Position numbers and translations under genes: made by a program. The notes under the pieces are model-generated. The model was not told where the DNA came from and did no database searches. It worked only from the letters and a program-made list of their open reading frames with translations. Positions 32,574 through 41,086 of a stretch of DNA of 64,000 bases are shown here, piece by piece (position 1 is the first letter of the stretch; every line of letters begins with the position of its first letter). The stretch is from Bog-756 sp052326605 (GTDB lineage: Bacteria; Actinomycetota; Acidimicrobiia; Acidimicrobiales; RAAP-2), in assembly GCA_052326605.1 (NCBI GenBank), contig JBKQMB010000015.1:47847-111846 (forward strand), read 5' to 3'.

Positions 32574-34178
32574 CTACCGCAGGTCTATCTCGCCGTCGGC
32601 CCGCAGGGTGCCGAGCCGCCCGCACCCCTCCTCGGTGACCAGGACGGCCAGATGGTCGGGTTCGGTGACGTTGGCCCAGGCGCGCCGCCCCTCGGGTGTG
32701 CGGCAGGCCACGACGGCTCGCTCCGGCGACCCTTCCCGCCCGTAGGCGACCGAGTAGGTCTCGACGGTCACCTCTCCCTGGGCGTCGGCGTCCGGTGAGC
32801 ACTGGGGGAGACAGCCCACCGCGGCCTGGGGGTCGGCCCACGAGAACCCGCCGGCCGACTCCACGACGGTGCCGTCGGGCAGCCGGGCCGCGTCCGGGCC
32901 GGTCCCCGGCAGCGGGCCCGGGTCGGTGCCGAAGATCCCGATGCTGTGGGTGGACATGTACCAGCCGAGTCCGGTGGCCAGGCCGAGGGAGCCCGGATCG
33001 GCCCGGAGGGTGCCCACCATGGCGGCCAGGGCATGGGTCCCGTAGTTGTTGCCGGGGCCGCCGCCGAAGGTGAGCCCGCCGGTCACCGTCAGGGGCCGGG
33101 CCGGATCGTCGTCGGGCAGGCCGAGCTCGGCGGCGGCGATCTGCACGGCCGAGGGGAAGCACGAGTAGAGGTCGAGGTGGGCCACCTGGTCGATGGTCAC
33201 GCCGGCCAGCGACAGTGCGGAGGATCCGCCCAGGCGGATGGCGGGCGACGAGTGGAAGTCGGCCCGGTGGGAGAGGAACCAGTGGTCCTCGGTGTCGGCG
33301 CCGGCCAGCGGAAAGATCCACCGGTCGCGGGGGACCCCGGCGGCCTCGGCCGCCGAGGCCGAGCAGAGGATGACGGCGGCACCCTGGTCGACCTGCATGT
33401 TGGCCGTGAGCAGCTTCGTGTAGGGGTAGTCGATCATCCGGTTGGTCGCCGACGCGGTGGCCACCTCGTCGGCGGTGCGCGCCTCGCGGAGCCAGGCATG
33501 GGGGTTGCCCGCCGCCACCTCGGAGAAGCGCGACCACAGACTCCCGATGTGCAGGCGGTGCCCCTCGAGGCTGCGCCCGGCCTCGGCCCGGAGGGCGTTC
33601 TCGAAGAGGGGGAAGGTGTGGATGGGCAGGTCGAGGCCCCGTTCCTCCTCTGCGTCGGTGCTCCCGCGGCGGTCGGTGCCGAAGGTCAGTGCCGGCCCGG
33701 TGTCGGCGGGCTGCACCGTCCACGGCAGCACCGGCCGGTCCGGGTGCCGGCGTGCCGCGGCCTGGGTGTAGACGCAGTCGGCACCGACCAGCACGGCCAC
33801 GTCCAACTCACCACGGCCGATGGCCAGTGCGGTGGCATTGACCATGCGCTGCGGATTGTTGCCGCCGGTGGTCGTCACCATCACCTGGGCGGGCTCGATC
33901 CCCAGCGCCTCGGCGACGAGGTCGCCGGGGTTGGCGTAGTGCCAGCTCAGGGGGTTGGCCACCCGCAGCGACTCGGCGCGGCCGGCCAGAGCCCGTCCCG
34001 CCGGGGCGGCCCCGCCGGCGGCGACACCGTCGCAGTCCTCGATGGCCGCCTCGACGGCCTCGATCATCAGGCCGATCGGCTCGGGACGGTCGGCCAGGGA
34101 GCCCTCGCCCTCGCTGTGCGGCAGGTTGCTGACCTGGCCGACGCCCACGACGACGGGGGTGTTGGGGTCGAACCTCAT
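32574..34178 (-). CDS. Thiolase-like protein lacking the usual nucleophile Cys
   Basis: A 534-residue protein of the thiolase superfamily, close to actinobacterial proteins annotated acetyl-CoA acetyltransferase/SCP2-like thiolase. It has the fold landmarks VVVGVGQVSN at the start, IEAVEAAIEDCDG, AIGRGELDVAVLVGADC, LDLYSCFPSAVQIAA and GGLTFGGGPGNNYGTHALAA. At the nucleophile position, where thiolases have a Cys before SG/TG, it reads TTTGGNNPQR. The GHP motif near the C terminus is also replaced. A Cys remains in YSCF, where thiolases have HDCF. It may bind acyl-CoA without condensing activity or catalyse another reaction. It is divergent from rpiB. Confidence 0.75.
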   Translation of the reverse strand: MRFDPNTPVVVGVGQVSNLPHSEGEGSLADRPEPIGLMIEAVEAAIEDCDGVAAGGAAPAGRALAGRAESLRVANPLSWHYANPGDLVAEALGIEPAQVMVTTTGGNNPQRMVNATALAIGRGELDVAVLVGADCVYTQAAARRHPDRPVLPWTVQPADTGPALTFGTDRRGSTDAEEERGLDLPIHTFPLFENALRAEAGRSLEGHRLHIGSLWSRFSEVAAGNPHAWLREARTADEVATASATNRMIDYPYTKLLTANMQVDQGAAVILCSASAAEAAGVPRDRWIFPLAGADTEDHWFLSHRADFHSSPAIRLGGSSALSLAGVTIDQVAHLDLYSCFPSAVQIAAAELGLPDDDPARPLTVTGGLTFGGGPGNNYGTHALAAMVGTLRADPGSLGLATGLGWYMSTHSIGIFGTDPGPLPGTGPDAARLPDGTVVESAGGFSWADPQAAVGCLPQCSPDADAQGEVTVETYSVAYGREGSPERAVVACRTPEGRRAWANVTEPDHLAVLVTEEGCGRLGTLRADGEIDLR

Positions 34179-34239
34179 GGAGCACACGAGCCTACTGGGG
34201 CGCACCCAGGCCCGATGCGCCCTCGGTACACTCGGTGGC

Positions 34240-34746
34240 ATGCGGATCGCTGTCGGCTCGGACCACGCGGGGTATGCCCTCAAGTCGGCCCTGATCGAGC
34301 ACGTGGGAGACGCCGGGCACCAGGTCATCGACCTGGGGACGGACTCCTCCGAGGTGTCGGTCGACTACCCCCTGTACGGGCTGGCGGTGGGCCGGGCGGT
34401 GGCCGAGGGCCGGGCCGAGCGGGGGATCTGCGTCTGCGGCACCGGCATCGGCATCGGCATCGCCGCCAACAAGGTCGACGGCATCCGCGCCGCTCTGGTC
34501 CACGACGTGACGACCGCCGAGCTGTCCCGGCGCCACAACGACGCCAACGTCATCTGCCTCGGCGGGAGGACCACCGGAACCGCCGAGGCCCTCGATGCGG
34601 TGGACGCCTTCTTCTCGACGGAGTACGAAGGCGGCCGCCACCAGCACCGGCTGGACGAGATCTCCGAGTACGAGTCGACCGGCCACGCAGACCCCCCATC
34701 CGGCGCCGCTACCGACGACCACGAAAGGCAGTTGCCGACACCATGA
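34240..34746 (+). CDS. rpiB: Ribose-5-phosphate isomerase B
   Basis: A 168-residue RpiB/LacAB-family sugar isomerase for the pentose phosphate pathway. Motifs: MRIAVGSDHAGYALKSALIE, DLGTDSSEVSVDYPLYG, GICVCGTGIGIGIAANKVDG with the catalytic Cys, and HNDANVICLGGR. The C terminus is about 15 residues longer than in most relatives. Its stop overlaps the glyA ATG by four bases (ATGA), so the two are coupled. Confidence 0.95.
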   Translation: MRIAVGSDHAGYALKSALIEHVGDAGHQVIDLGTDSSEVSVDYPLYGLAVGRAVAEGRAERGICVCGTGIGIGIAANKVDGIRAALVHDVTTAELSRRHNDANVICLGGRTTGTAEALDAVDAFFSTEYEGGRHQHRLDEISEYESTGHADPPSGAATDDHERQLPTP

Positions 34747-36047
34747 GCAGCCCCTCGACCGCTTCTCCCTTCGATGCCTGGCTGGTCGACGACCCGGAGG
34801 TCAGGCGCCTGCTGGGTGACGAGGCCGAGCGCCAGTCCACGACGCTGCAGCTGATCGCCTCGGAGAACTTCGCCTCCCCGGCGGTGCTGGCGGCCACCGG
34901 CTCGATCCTCACCAACAAGTACGCCGAGGGCTACCCGGGCCGCCGCTACTACGGGGGAAACCAGGTCATCGACGAGGTCGAGAACCTGGCCCGCGACCGC
35001 CTGGTCGCGCTCTTCGGGGCGGAGCACGCCAACGTGCAGCCCCATGCCGGGGCCAACGCCAACCTCGCCGCCTACCAGGCCCTGTTGGACCCGGGCGACA
35101 CCGTTCTGGCCATGCGCCTCGACCACGGGGGGCACCTGACCCACGGCTCACCGGCCAGCATCACCTCCAAGATCTGGCGCTTCGTCTCCTACGGGGTGTC
35201 GCCGGCCACCGGCGACCCGGACAAGCCGGGCGAGACCATCGACTTCGACCAGGTGGCCGACGTGGCCCGGCGTGAGCGCCCCAAGCTGATCGTGGCCGGG
35301 TCCACCGCCTACTCCCGCATCATCGACCCACTGCCGTTCCGAGAGATCGCCGACTCGGTCGGCGCACGCTTCCTGTTCGACGCGGCCCATCCGGCCGGCC
35401 TGATCGCCGGCGGGGCCCACCCCTCGCCGGTCGGGGTGGCCGACGTGGTCACCTTCACCACCCACAAGACGCTGCGCGGGCCACGGGGGGGCGCCATCCT
35501 CTGCTCGGAAGAGCTGGCCAAGGCGGTGGACAGCGCCGTCTTCCCCGGGCTGCAGGGCGGCCCCCTCGAGCACGTCATCGCGGCCAAGGCGGTGGCGTTC
35601 GCCGAGGCGTCCCGCCCCGAGTTCCGCACCTACGCCGCCCAGGTGGTGGCCAACGCCGCCGCGCTCGGCGGGGCGATGATCGAGGCGGGCTTCCGGCTGG
35701 TGTCAGGCGGGACCGAGAACCACCAGGTCCTGGTCGACCTGCGCACCTTCGACGCCGAGCTGACCGGCAAGGTGGCCCAGGAGGTCCTCGACCGGGCCGG
35801 CATCACCTGCAACCGCAACACCGTCCCCGACGATCCCCGCTCGCCGTTCATCACGTCGGGCCTGCGCCTGGGGTCGGCGGCGCTGACCACCACCGGCATG
35901 GGCGAGCCCGAGATGTGGGCCATCGGCGCGCTGATCGGCCGGACCCTGCGCGACCGCGAGGAAGACGCCGCCCTCGCTCAGGTGCGGGCCGAGGTGCGCG
36001 AGCTGTGCCTGGCCTTCCCGCCGTACCCGACACTGGCAGGGACTTGA
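34743..36047 (+). CDS. glyA: Serine hydroxymethyltransferase
   Basis: A 434-residue PLP enzyme interconverting serine and glycine with tetrahydrofolate. Signatures: LQLIASENFASPAVLAATGS, NKYAEGYPGRRYYGGNQVID, HPSPVGVADVVTFTTHKTLR with the PLP Lys, and GPRGGAILCSEELA. Start codon overlaps the rpiB stop. It lies upstream of wecA and the atp operon, the same order as in other actinobacteria. It follows functionally from the serA/serC genes elsewhere in the window. Confidence 0.97.
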   Translation: MSSPSTASPFDAWLVDDPEVRRLLGDEAERQSTTLQLIASENFASPAVLAATGSILTNKYAEGYPGRRYYGGNQVIDEVENLARDRLVALFGAEHANVQPHAGANANLAAYQALLDPGDTVLAMRLDHGGHLTHGSPASITSKIWRFVSYGVSPATGDPDKPGETIDFDQVADVARRERPKLIVAGSTAYSRIIDPLPFREIADSVGARFLFDAAHPAGLIAGGAHPSPVGVADVVTFTTHKTLRGPRGGAILCSEELAKAVDSAVFPGLQGGPLEHVIAAKAVAFAEASRPEFRTYAAQVVANAAALGGAMIEAGFRLVSGGTENHQVLVDLRTFDAELTGKVAQEVLDRAGITCNRNTVPDDPRSPFITSGLRLGSAALTTTGMGEPEMWAIGALIGRTLRDREEDAALAQVRAEVRELCLAFPPYPTLAGT

Positions 36048-36069
36048 CGCCGGGGGGGAAGGGGGCCGG

Positions 36070-37350
36070 GTGAACGGGACGGTTCCGCTCAACTGGTACG
36101 GCGTCTTGTTGATCGTGGCCGCGCTGTCCTCGTGGATCCTCACCTTCCCGGCCCGCCGCATCGCCGTTCGGATCGGCTACGTGGCCCAGCCCGACGACCG
36201 CAAGGTGCACCAGAGGGTGACCCCCGAGGCCGGCGGCGTGGCCATGTTCGTGGCCATGCTGATCACCTGGGCGGTGGCCGCGTCGATCCCCGCGCTCGGT
36301 GATCTGTTCCGCGGTTCGACGGAGCCGCTCGGGCTCATCCTCGGGGCGGCGGCGATCTTCGTGGTGGGGATCATCGACGACTTCCGGGACATGTCGGCCC
36401 CGGCCAAGGTGGCCGGCCAGGTCCTGGCGGCCACCATCTTGTACTTCATGGGCGTGACCTGGTTTCAGTTCAAGGTCCCCCTGGCCGGGCTGGTGCAGCT
36501 GTCGCCCGAGTGGACCCCGCTGCTCACCGCGCTGTGGGTGATCGCCATCACCAACGCGGTGAACCTGATCGACGGGCTCGACGGCCTGGCCGCCGGCGTG
36601 GTGGCCATCGCCTCGGGGGCGCTCGCCGTCTACGGCCTCCACCTCCAGCACCTGGGCAACCTGCCCACCGACAACATCGGCCCGCTCATCGCCGTGATCA
36701 CCTGTGGCATCTGCCTCGGGTTCCTGCCCCACAACTTCCACCCGGCCAAGATCTTCATGGGGGACGCGGGGGCCCTGCTGCTGGGGCTGCTGATGGCCGC
36801 CTCCACCATGCTCATCGGGGGCCGGTCGGCCGGCACGGTCGGCGGGGTGGCGGCGCGAAGCGGCGAGACCTACTTCTTCTTCGCCCCCCTGTTCATCCCC
36901 TTCTTCATCCTCGGGGTTCCCATGGTCGACATGGCGTTCGCCTTCGTGCGGCGGACGGCCAACCGGACCGGGTTCTCCACCCCGGACAAGAACCACCTCC
37001 ACCACCGCCTGCTCCGCCTGGGGCACGGACACCGCCGGAGCGTCCTCATCCTGTGGGCGTGGACCGCCCTGCTGTCCGGGTTCATCCTCTTTCCGCTCTA
37101 CGTCTCGAGCGTGAACGCCATCATCCCCTTCGGCGCCCTGGCCCTCGGGGTGGTCCTCTACACGCTGTTCCACCCGGGACTCCGTAAGCAGGCCGCCGGC
37201 CCCGGGCCGGAGGGGGAGCTCCCCCTGGAGGAGGACGTGCCGCCCGGGAACGACGGGGACGGGGCGGCCGGCGGCGCGTTGCCCGAGCCGGGCCCTGCGG
37301 TCCCGGTCGGGGTCCCGGCAGCCACGGCCCTCCCGTCGGCAGAACCGTGA
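36070..37350 (+). CDS. wecA: Undecaprenyl-phosphate N-acetylglucosaminyl-1-phosphate transferase (WecA/TagO type)
   Basis: A 426-residue polyprenyl-phosphate sugar-1-phosphate transferase with about 11 membrane segments. Conserved cytoplasmic loops are present: AQPDDRKVHQRVTPEAGGVA, GIIDDFRDMSAPAKVAGQ, NAVNLIDGLDGLAAGV (the DxxD metal-binding region), HPAKIFMGDAGALLLG and DKNHLHHRLLRLGHGHRRS. It starts cell-wall or envelope glycopolymer synthesis at the inner membrane face. It begins at a GTG, and its tail of about 55 residues is Pro/Gly/Glu-rich. In mycobacteria the same gene (rfe/wecA) also precedes the atp operon. Confidence 0.93.
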   Translation: MNGTVPLNWYGVLLIVAALSSWILTFPARRIAVRIGYVAQPDDRKVHQRVTPEAGGVAMFVAMLITWAVAASIPALGDLFRGSTEPLGLILGAAAIFVVGIIDDFRDMSAPAKVAGQVLAATILYFMGVTWFQFKVPLAGLVQLSPEWTPLLTALWVIAITNAVNLIDGLDGLAAGVVAIASGALAVYGLHLQHLGNLPTDNIGPLIAVITCGICLGFLPHNFHPAKIFMGDAGALLLGLLMAASTMLIGGRSAGTVGGVAARSGETYFFFAPLFIPFFILGVPMVDMAFAFVRRTANRTGFSTPDKNHLHHRLLRLGHGHRRSVLILWAWTALLSGFILFPLYVSSVNAIIPFGALALGVVLYTLFHPGLRKQAAGPGPEGELPLEEDVPPGNDGDGAAGGALPEPGPAVPVGVPAATALPSAEP

Positions 37351-37551
37351 ACGGCGTGTTTCGGGCGTTTTGCCGCCACCGGCGCGAAAGTGCGATGATG
37401 CACCCCGTGAATTGCAGGCCTCTCGCCCCTTCGGAGGGCACCCGTTCGGCGGATCGGCCGTCCGGCAACCGCAATCGAACCACTGCGTGAATTCGGGAAC
37501 AGTTCGTGAAGCACCCGCTCCCCATGGCTACTGACGCGGCACGGCCCGAGC

Positions 37552-37809
37552 ATGGACGACGCCACCCCTCCTCCCCATCCGGACCCGGCGTCGGGCTCCT
37601 CGCAGCCCGATCAGCGGCTGGAGCCGGGTGCTGTGGCCTTCCTGACGATGGGGGTTGCGGTGGCTCTCTCCCTGGTGCTCGGCGGGCTCCTCGGGTACCT
37701 CGTCGATGGGTGGGCGCACACCAGCCCGGTCTTCACGCTGGTCGGGCTGGCCTTCGGCGTGGCGGTCGCCGTGCTGCTGATCGTGACGCGTGTGCGCAAG
37801 TACCTGTGA
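37552..37809 (+). CDS. atpZ: AtpZ/AtpI-family small membrane protein
   Basis: An 85-residue protein with two transmembrane helices (VAFLTMGVAVALSLVLGGLL and FTLVGLAFGVAVAVLLIVTR) and the AtpZ-like GYLVDGWAHTSPVFTLVG turn. Members sit at the head of F1Fo operons and are linked to c-ring assembly or Mg2+/Ca2+ transport. The N terminus is Pro-rich. A candidate promoter (TTGCCG at 37370, GATGAT at 37394, 18-base spacer) lies in the 201-base gap after wecA. Confidence 0.75.
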   Translation: MDDATPPPHPDPASGSSQPDQRLEPGAVAFLTMGVAVALSLVLGGLLGYLVDGWAHTSPVFTLVGLAFGVAVAVLLIVTRVRKYL

Positions 37810-37861
37810 CCCGTGCTTCCCGATTGGGTGCCACCGCGGCACCGGGGCCCCGGTAGCCGAC

Positions 37862-38362
37862 ATGTTCGCCCACTTCTCCTTGCCGGACGTGCCCGCCGTC
37901 GCCCGCCGGACGGTGTCGGCGGCCCTGGTATTCGGCGTTGCCGCCCTGGTCGGTTGCATCGCCTTCGGGCACTCGCTGCTCGGGGTGGGGGCGTGCATCG
38001 GCCTGGCGCTCGGCACGTTCAACTTCCGGATGATCGGCAACTCGGTGGCCAGGGTCTCGGCCCGCGACGAGGAGAACAAGCGGCGCCCCCTGGCGCTCAA
38101 CACCCTCGGCCGGATGGGGATCATCACCGTGGTCGTCATCGGCCTGCTGTTCGTCTCGCCCAGCCTCGGGTTCGGCGTCCTCGGCGGGCTGGCCGTGTTC
38201 CAGGTGATCCTGCTGGCCAATGTGGCCCGCTCGATGGCCAAGGCGGGTCCGATGACCTCGGTGGACGACGTGATCAACGCCAACGTGGTCGAGGACAACA
38301 CCGAGCAGGGAAGCGCCCGACCCGCCATCGACCCGCCGGACGACCACCGGGGAGGTGCCTGA
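37862..38362 (+). CDS. atpI: ATP synthase subunit I-like membrane protein
   Basis: A 166-residue protein with four hydrophobic segments, in the ATP_synt_I family position between atpZ and atpB. Typical features are the LGTFNFRMIGNSVARVSARD loop and a following pair of helices (IITVVVIGLLFVSPSLGFGV, LGGLAVFQVILLANVARSM). The family acts as a c-ring assembly chaperone. I chose the ATG at 37862. The C-terminal 40 residues are charged and probably cytoplasmic. The stop lies 4 bases before the atpB GTG. Confidence 0.75.
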   Translation: MFAHFSLPDVPAVARRTVSAALVFGVAALVGCIAFGHSLLGVGACIGLALGTFNFRMIGNSVARVSARDEENKRRPLALNTLGRMGIITVVVIGLLFVSPSLGFGVLGGLAVFQVILLANVARSMAKAGPMTSVDDVINANVVEDNTEQGSARPAIDPPDDHRGGA

Positions 38363-38366
38363 AACC

Positions 38367-39155
38367 GTGGGCATCGGCACGCACCTGCTGAGCGTTCCCC
38401 TGCTGGCGGACATCTCCGTCGGCGACCACGTCCAGCGCCAGGTCTTCGGGCTGACCATCGACATGGACACCGTGTGGGCCACGATCATCGCCGGCGTGAT
38501 CGTCATCCTCCTGGGGTTGATCATGCGGGCGCAGGCCACCAGCGGGGTGCCCGGCAAGTTCCAGCTGCTGTGGGAGATGGCGGTCGGCGCGGTCCAAAAG
38601 CAGGTGGACGACTCCATCGGGCCCCGGGGCGCCAAAGTGGTCCCGCTGGCCCTGACCCTGTTCATCTTCATCTTCACCTGCAACCTGTTCGAGGTTATCG
38701 GCATCGGCAGCCACTTCGAGGTGCTGCCCGCCCCGACCAGCGACATCAACCTGCCACTGGCCATGGCGCTCTACGTGATCGTGCTGGTCCACGCGGCGGC
38801 CATCAAGAACCGCGGGTTCGGCGGCTACTTCAAGCACTACCTCAACCGGCCGTTCCCCATCTGGCTGTTCCCGGTCAACCTGTTCATGAACGTGGTCGAC
38901 GAGATCGCCAAGCCCCTCACCCTGGCCCTCCGTCTCTTCGGTAACCTGCTGGCCGGCGGCCTCATGCTGTCGCTGCTGGCCGCCCTGGTGATCTGGAAGA
39001 TCGGGCCCGCCCCCCTGGGTGCCCTCCTCACCGTCCCCCTCACAGTGGTGTGGAAGCTCTTCGACATGGCCATCGGCGCCATCCAGGCCTTCATCTTCGC
39101 CCTGCTGACCATCTTGTACTTCGACACCGCAATGGCACCGGACCTGGCCCACTAG
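38367..39155 (+). CDS. atpB: F1Fo ATP synthase subunit a
   Basis: A 262-residue Fo stator subunit forming the proton half-channels. The conserved penultimate-helix motif with the essential Arg is AKPLTLALRLFGNLLAGGLM. Also visible are FIFTCNLFEVIGIG and the final FDMAIGAIQAFIFALLTILY helix. The GTG at 38367 is preceded at good distance by GGAGG (38351-38355); an alternative GTG at 38355 would overlap that site. It is third in the atp operon. Confidence 0.95.
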   Translation: MGIGTHLLSVPLLADISVGDHVQRQVFGLTIDMDTVWATIIAGVIVILLGLIMRAQATSGVPGKFQLLWEMAVGAVQKQVDDSIGPRGAKVVPLALTLFIFIFTCNLFEVIGIGSHFEVLPAPTSDINLPLAMALYVIVLVHAAAIKNRGFGGYFKHYLNRPFPIWLFPVNLFMNVVDEIAKPLTLALRLFGNLLAGGLMLSLLAALVIWKIGPAPLGALLTVPLTVVWKLFDMAIGAIQAFIFALLTILYFDTAMAPDLAH

Positions 39156-39224
39156 CGCCGTCGCCGGGCTCCGACGCCGGAGTCACCACCGTTTCATCAA
39201 CAACATGACAAAGGAGAAGCACTC

Positions 39225-39488
39225 ATGGCAGACGCCTCGATGGCGGACGCAGTAAGGATCGCCGGCGCCATGGTCGGCGGCGGTTTGGCACTGGGTGGCG
39301 GCGCGGTCGGCGCGGCCATCGGTGACGGCCTCGCCGGTAGCCAGACCATTGCCGGCGTGGCACGCCAGCCGGAGGCCCAGGGCCGCCTGACCACGATCAT
39401 GTTCCTCACCGTGGGACTGTGCGAGGCCGCCTACTTCATCAACCTGGCCTTCACTGCCCTATTCATCTTCTCGCTCTACAAGAAGTAG
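39225..39488 (+). CDS. atpE: F1Fo ATP synthase subunit c
   Basis: An 87-residue hairpin of two helices forming the c-ring. The Gly/Ala packing motif is GGGLALGGGAVGAAIGDGLA, the polar loop ARQPEAQGRL is conserved, and the ion-binding carboxylate is Glu67 in LCEAAYFINLAF. No Na+-type ligand set is obvious, so protons are the likely coupling ion. A strong AAAGGAG ribosome site (about 10 bases upstream) fits the high copy number of the subunit. Confidence 0.97.
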   Translation: MADASMADAVRIAGAMVGGGLALGGGAVGAAIGDGLAGSQTIAGVARQPEAQGRLTTIMFLTVGLCEAAYFINLAFTALFIFSLYKK

Positions 39489-39593
39489 GCCCATGCTGTC
39501 GGTGGTCCGGTGCCGGTGCGTGTCGTGCTTCGGCGTGTGCACCGATCGGCCGTCCGGCGACCCCTTCGGAACGACAACACAAGGATGACGGCA

Positions 39594-40136
39594 ATGCCCA
39601 TTGCAGCCAGCAACTTCCTGGTCCCCAACGGGACGTTCATCGTCGTGCTCATCGCGTTCATCCTCGTGCTCGGCGTCATCGCCAAGTACGTGCTGCCGCC
39701 GTTGAACAAGGCGCTTACCGAGCGACAGGACCAGATCCGCGGCGAGCTCGAGGCCGCCGACAAGGCCAAGGCCGACGCCCAGGAGGCCGACGCCGAGCGC
39801 CGGGCCGTGCTCGATCAGGCCCGGGTCCAAGCACGCGAGATCGTGGCCCAGGCTTCCACCTCGGCCGATCAGATCAAGCTCAAGGCCGAGGCCGACGGCC
39901 AGGCCATCCACGACCGCATCGTGCAGGCCGCCGACGCCGAGGTGGTCATCGCCCGTCAGGCGGCGGTCGAACAGGTGACCTCCCGGGTCGGAGAGATCGT
40001 GCTGGCCGCCGCCGAGCGGGTGATCGGCCGCGAGATCCGGTCCGCCGACCACCGGGACCTCGTCGACGAGGCCATCGCCGCCGTGCGGGCCGAGACGTCC
40101 GGTGCCGGCGCCGGTGCCGCCGGGGTTGGTCGGTGA
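39594..40136 (+). CDS. atpF: F1Fo ATP synthase subunit b
   Basis: A 180-residue peripheral-stalk subunit with one N-terminal membrane helix (NGTFIVVLIAFILVLGVIAK) followed by a long charged coiled coil (about residues 35-150). It is a separate gene, not fused to delta, unlike one mycobacterial b chain. The start at 39594 is favoured over ATG 39585 because AAGGA (39581-39585) sits 8 bases ahead of it. The stop overlaps the atpH GTG (GTGA). Confidence 0.93.
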   Translation: MPIAASNFLVPNGTFIVVLIAFILVLGVIAKYVLPPLNKALTERQDQIRGELEAADKAKADAQEADAERRAVLDQARVQAREIVAQASTSADQIKLKAEADGQAIHDRIVQAADAEVVIARQAAVEQVTSRVGEIVLAAAERVIGREIRSADHRDLVDEAIAAVRAETSGAGAGAAGVGR

Positions 40137-41086
40137 ACCCTGCCCTCCAGGGCTATCTGGCCGCGATGGAGGAGTCGCTGGCCGCGAGCGGCGGGCTCGC
40201 CGATGCCGGTGCCGAGCTGGCCTCGGTCGCCTCGATCGTCGACGGCAACAACGATCTCACCCTGGCCGTCAACGACGGTTCGGTCCCGGTGTCCGCTCGC
40301 CGGGCCCTGCTCGACGCCCTCCTCGAGGGGAAGGTCTGCCCCGAGGTCCGGAGCTTGGTCCACCAGACGGTCACCGTGGTGCCGGCCGGCGAAGTGACCA
40401 CCTCGTTCCACTGGGTGGCCAACCGGATGACCTTCGCGGCAACCCGCGCGCCGGCAACGCCGGCCGAGCCGTTCGACGAAGAGGTGCTCGGCCGCATGGG
40501 CTCTCGGAACCGGGTGTCGGGCTATGCGGCCGCCGTCTTCGAGACGGTCACCGTCGCCGAGCTCGAGGAGATCGAGGACCAGCTGTTCCGCTTCGCCCGC
40601 ACGGTGGAGTCCAACCGCCGGTTGCGCGGCGCCCTGGGCGACCGGGATCTCCCGGTCGTCGTCCGCCAGGAGGTCATCGCCCAACTGCTCGGTGGCAAGG
40701 TGCTGCCGGCCACCGCGCGGCTGGCTGCCTACGCGGTGCGGGGTGGTCGCGCCCGCGACATCGTCGCCACCCTCGACGCGCTGGTGGAGGACGCGGCCCG
40801 TGCACGCGGGTGGCGGGTGGCCCGGGTGCAGGCCGCCGACACAGTCGGCGACTCCCAGCGCCAGGACTTGAGCGAGGCCCTGGCCCGACTGGCCGGCAAC
40901 CCGGTCGATCTCCAGGTGACCATCGACCCCCGTCTGCTGGGGGGCGTGGTGGTCCAGGTGGGTGATCTGCTGGTCGACAGCAGCACCCGTCACCGGCTGA
41001 ACGAACTGAAGGAGCACCTCCTCGCCTCCGAGGAGGACTACCGGATCCCAGGAATTCCAACACGAAGGGAAGCAACCGATGGCTGA
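40133..41086 (+). CDS. atpH: F1Fo ATP synthase subunit delta with duplicated N-terminal domain
   Basis: A 317-residue delta/OSCP subunit, much longer than the usual 175-185. Two copies of the N-terminal helical domain are visible. The first is residues about 8-80 (GYLAAMEESLAASGG ... VPVSARRALLDALLEGKV), the second about 130-202 (GYAAAVFETVTVAELE ... LPVVVRQEVIAQLLGGKV). The normal C-terminal domain follows (about 225-297, ending STRHRLNELKEHLLASEE). The extra copy resembles the arrangement described for the mycobacterial b-delta chain but without the b helix. GTG start overlaps the atpF stop; its last 8 bases overlap atpA. Confidence 0.9.
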   Translation: MNPALQGYLAAMEESLAASGGLADAGAELASVASIVDGNNDLTLAVNDGSVPVSARRALLDALLEGKVCPEVRSLVHQTVTVVPAGEVTTSFHWVANRMTFAATRAPATPAEPFDEEVLGRMGSRNRVSGYAAAVFETVTVAELEEIEDQLFRFARTVESNRRLRGALGDRDLPVVVRQEVIAQLLGGKVLPATARLAAYAVRGGRARDIVATLDALVEDAARARGWRVARVQAADTVGDSQRQDLSEALARLAGNPVDLQVTIDPRLLGGVVVQVGDLLVDSSTRHRLNELKEHLLASEEDYRIPGIPTRREATDG

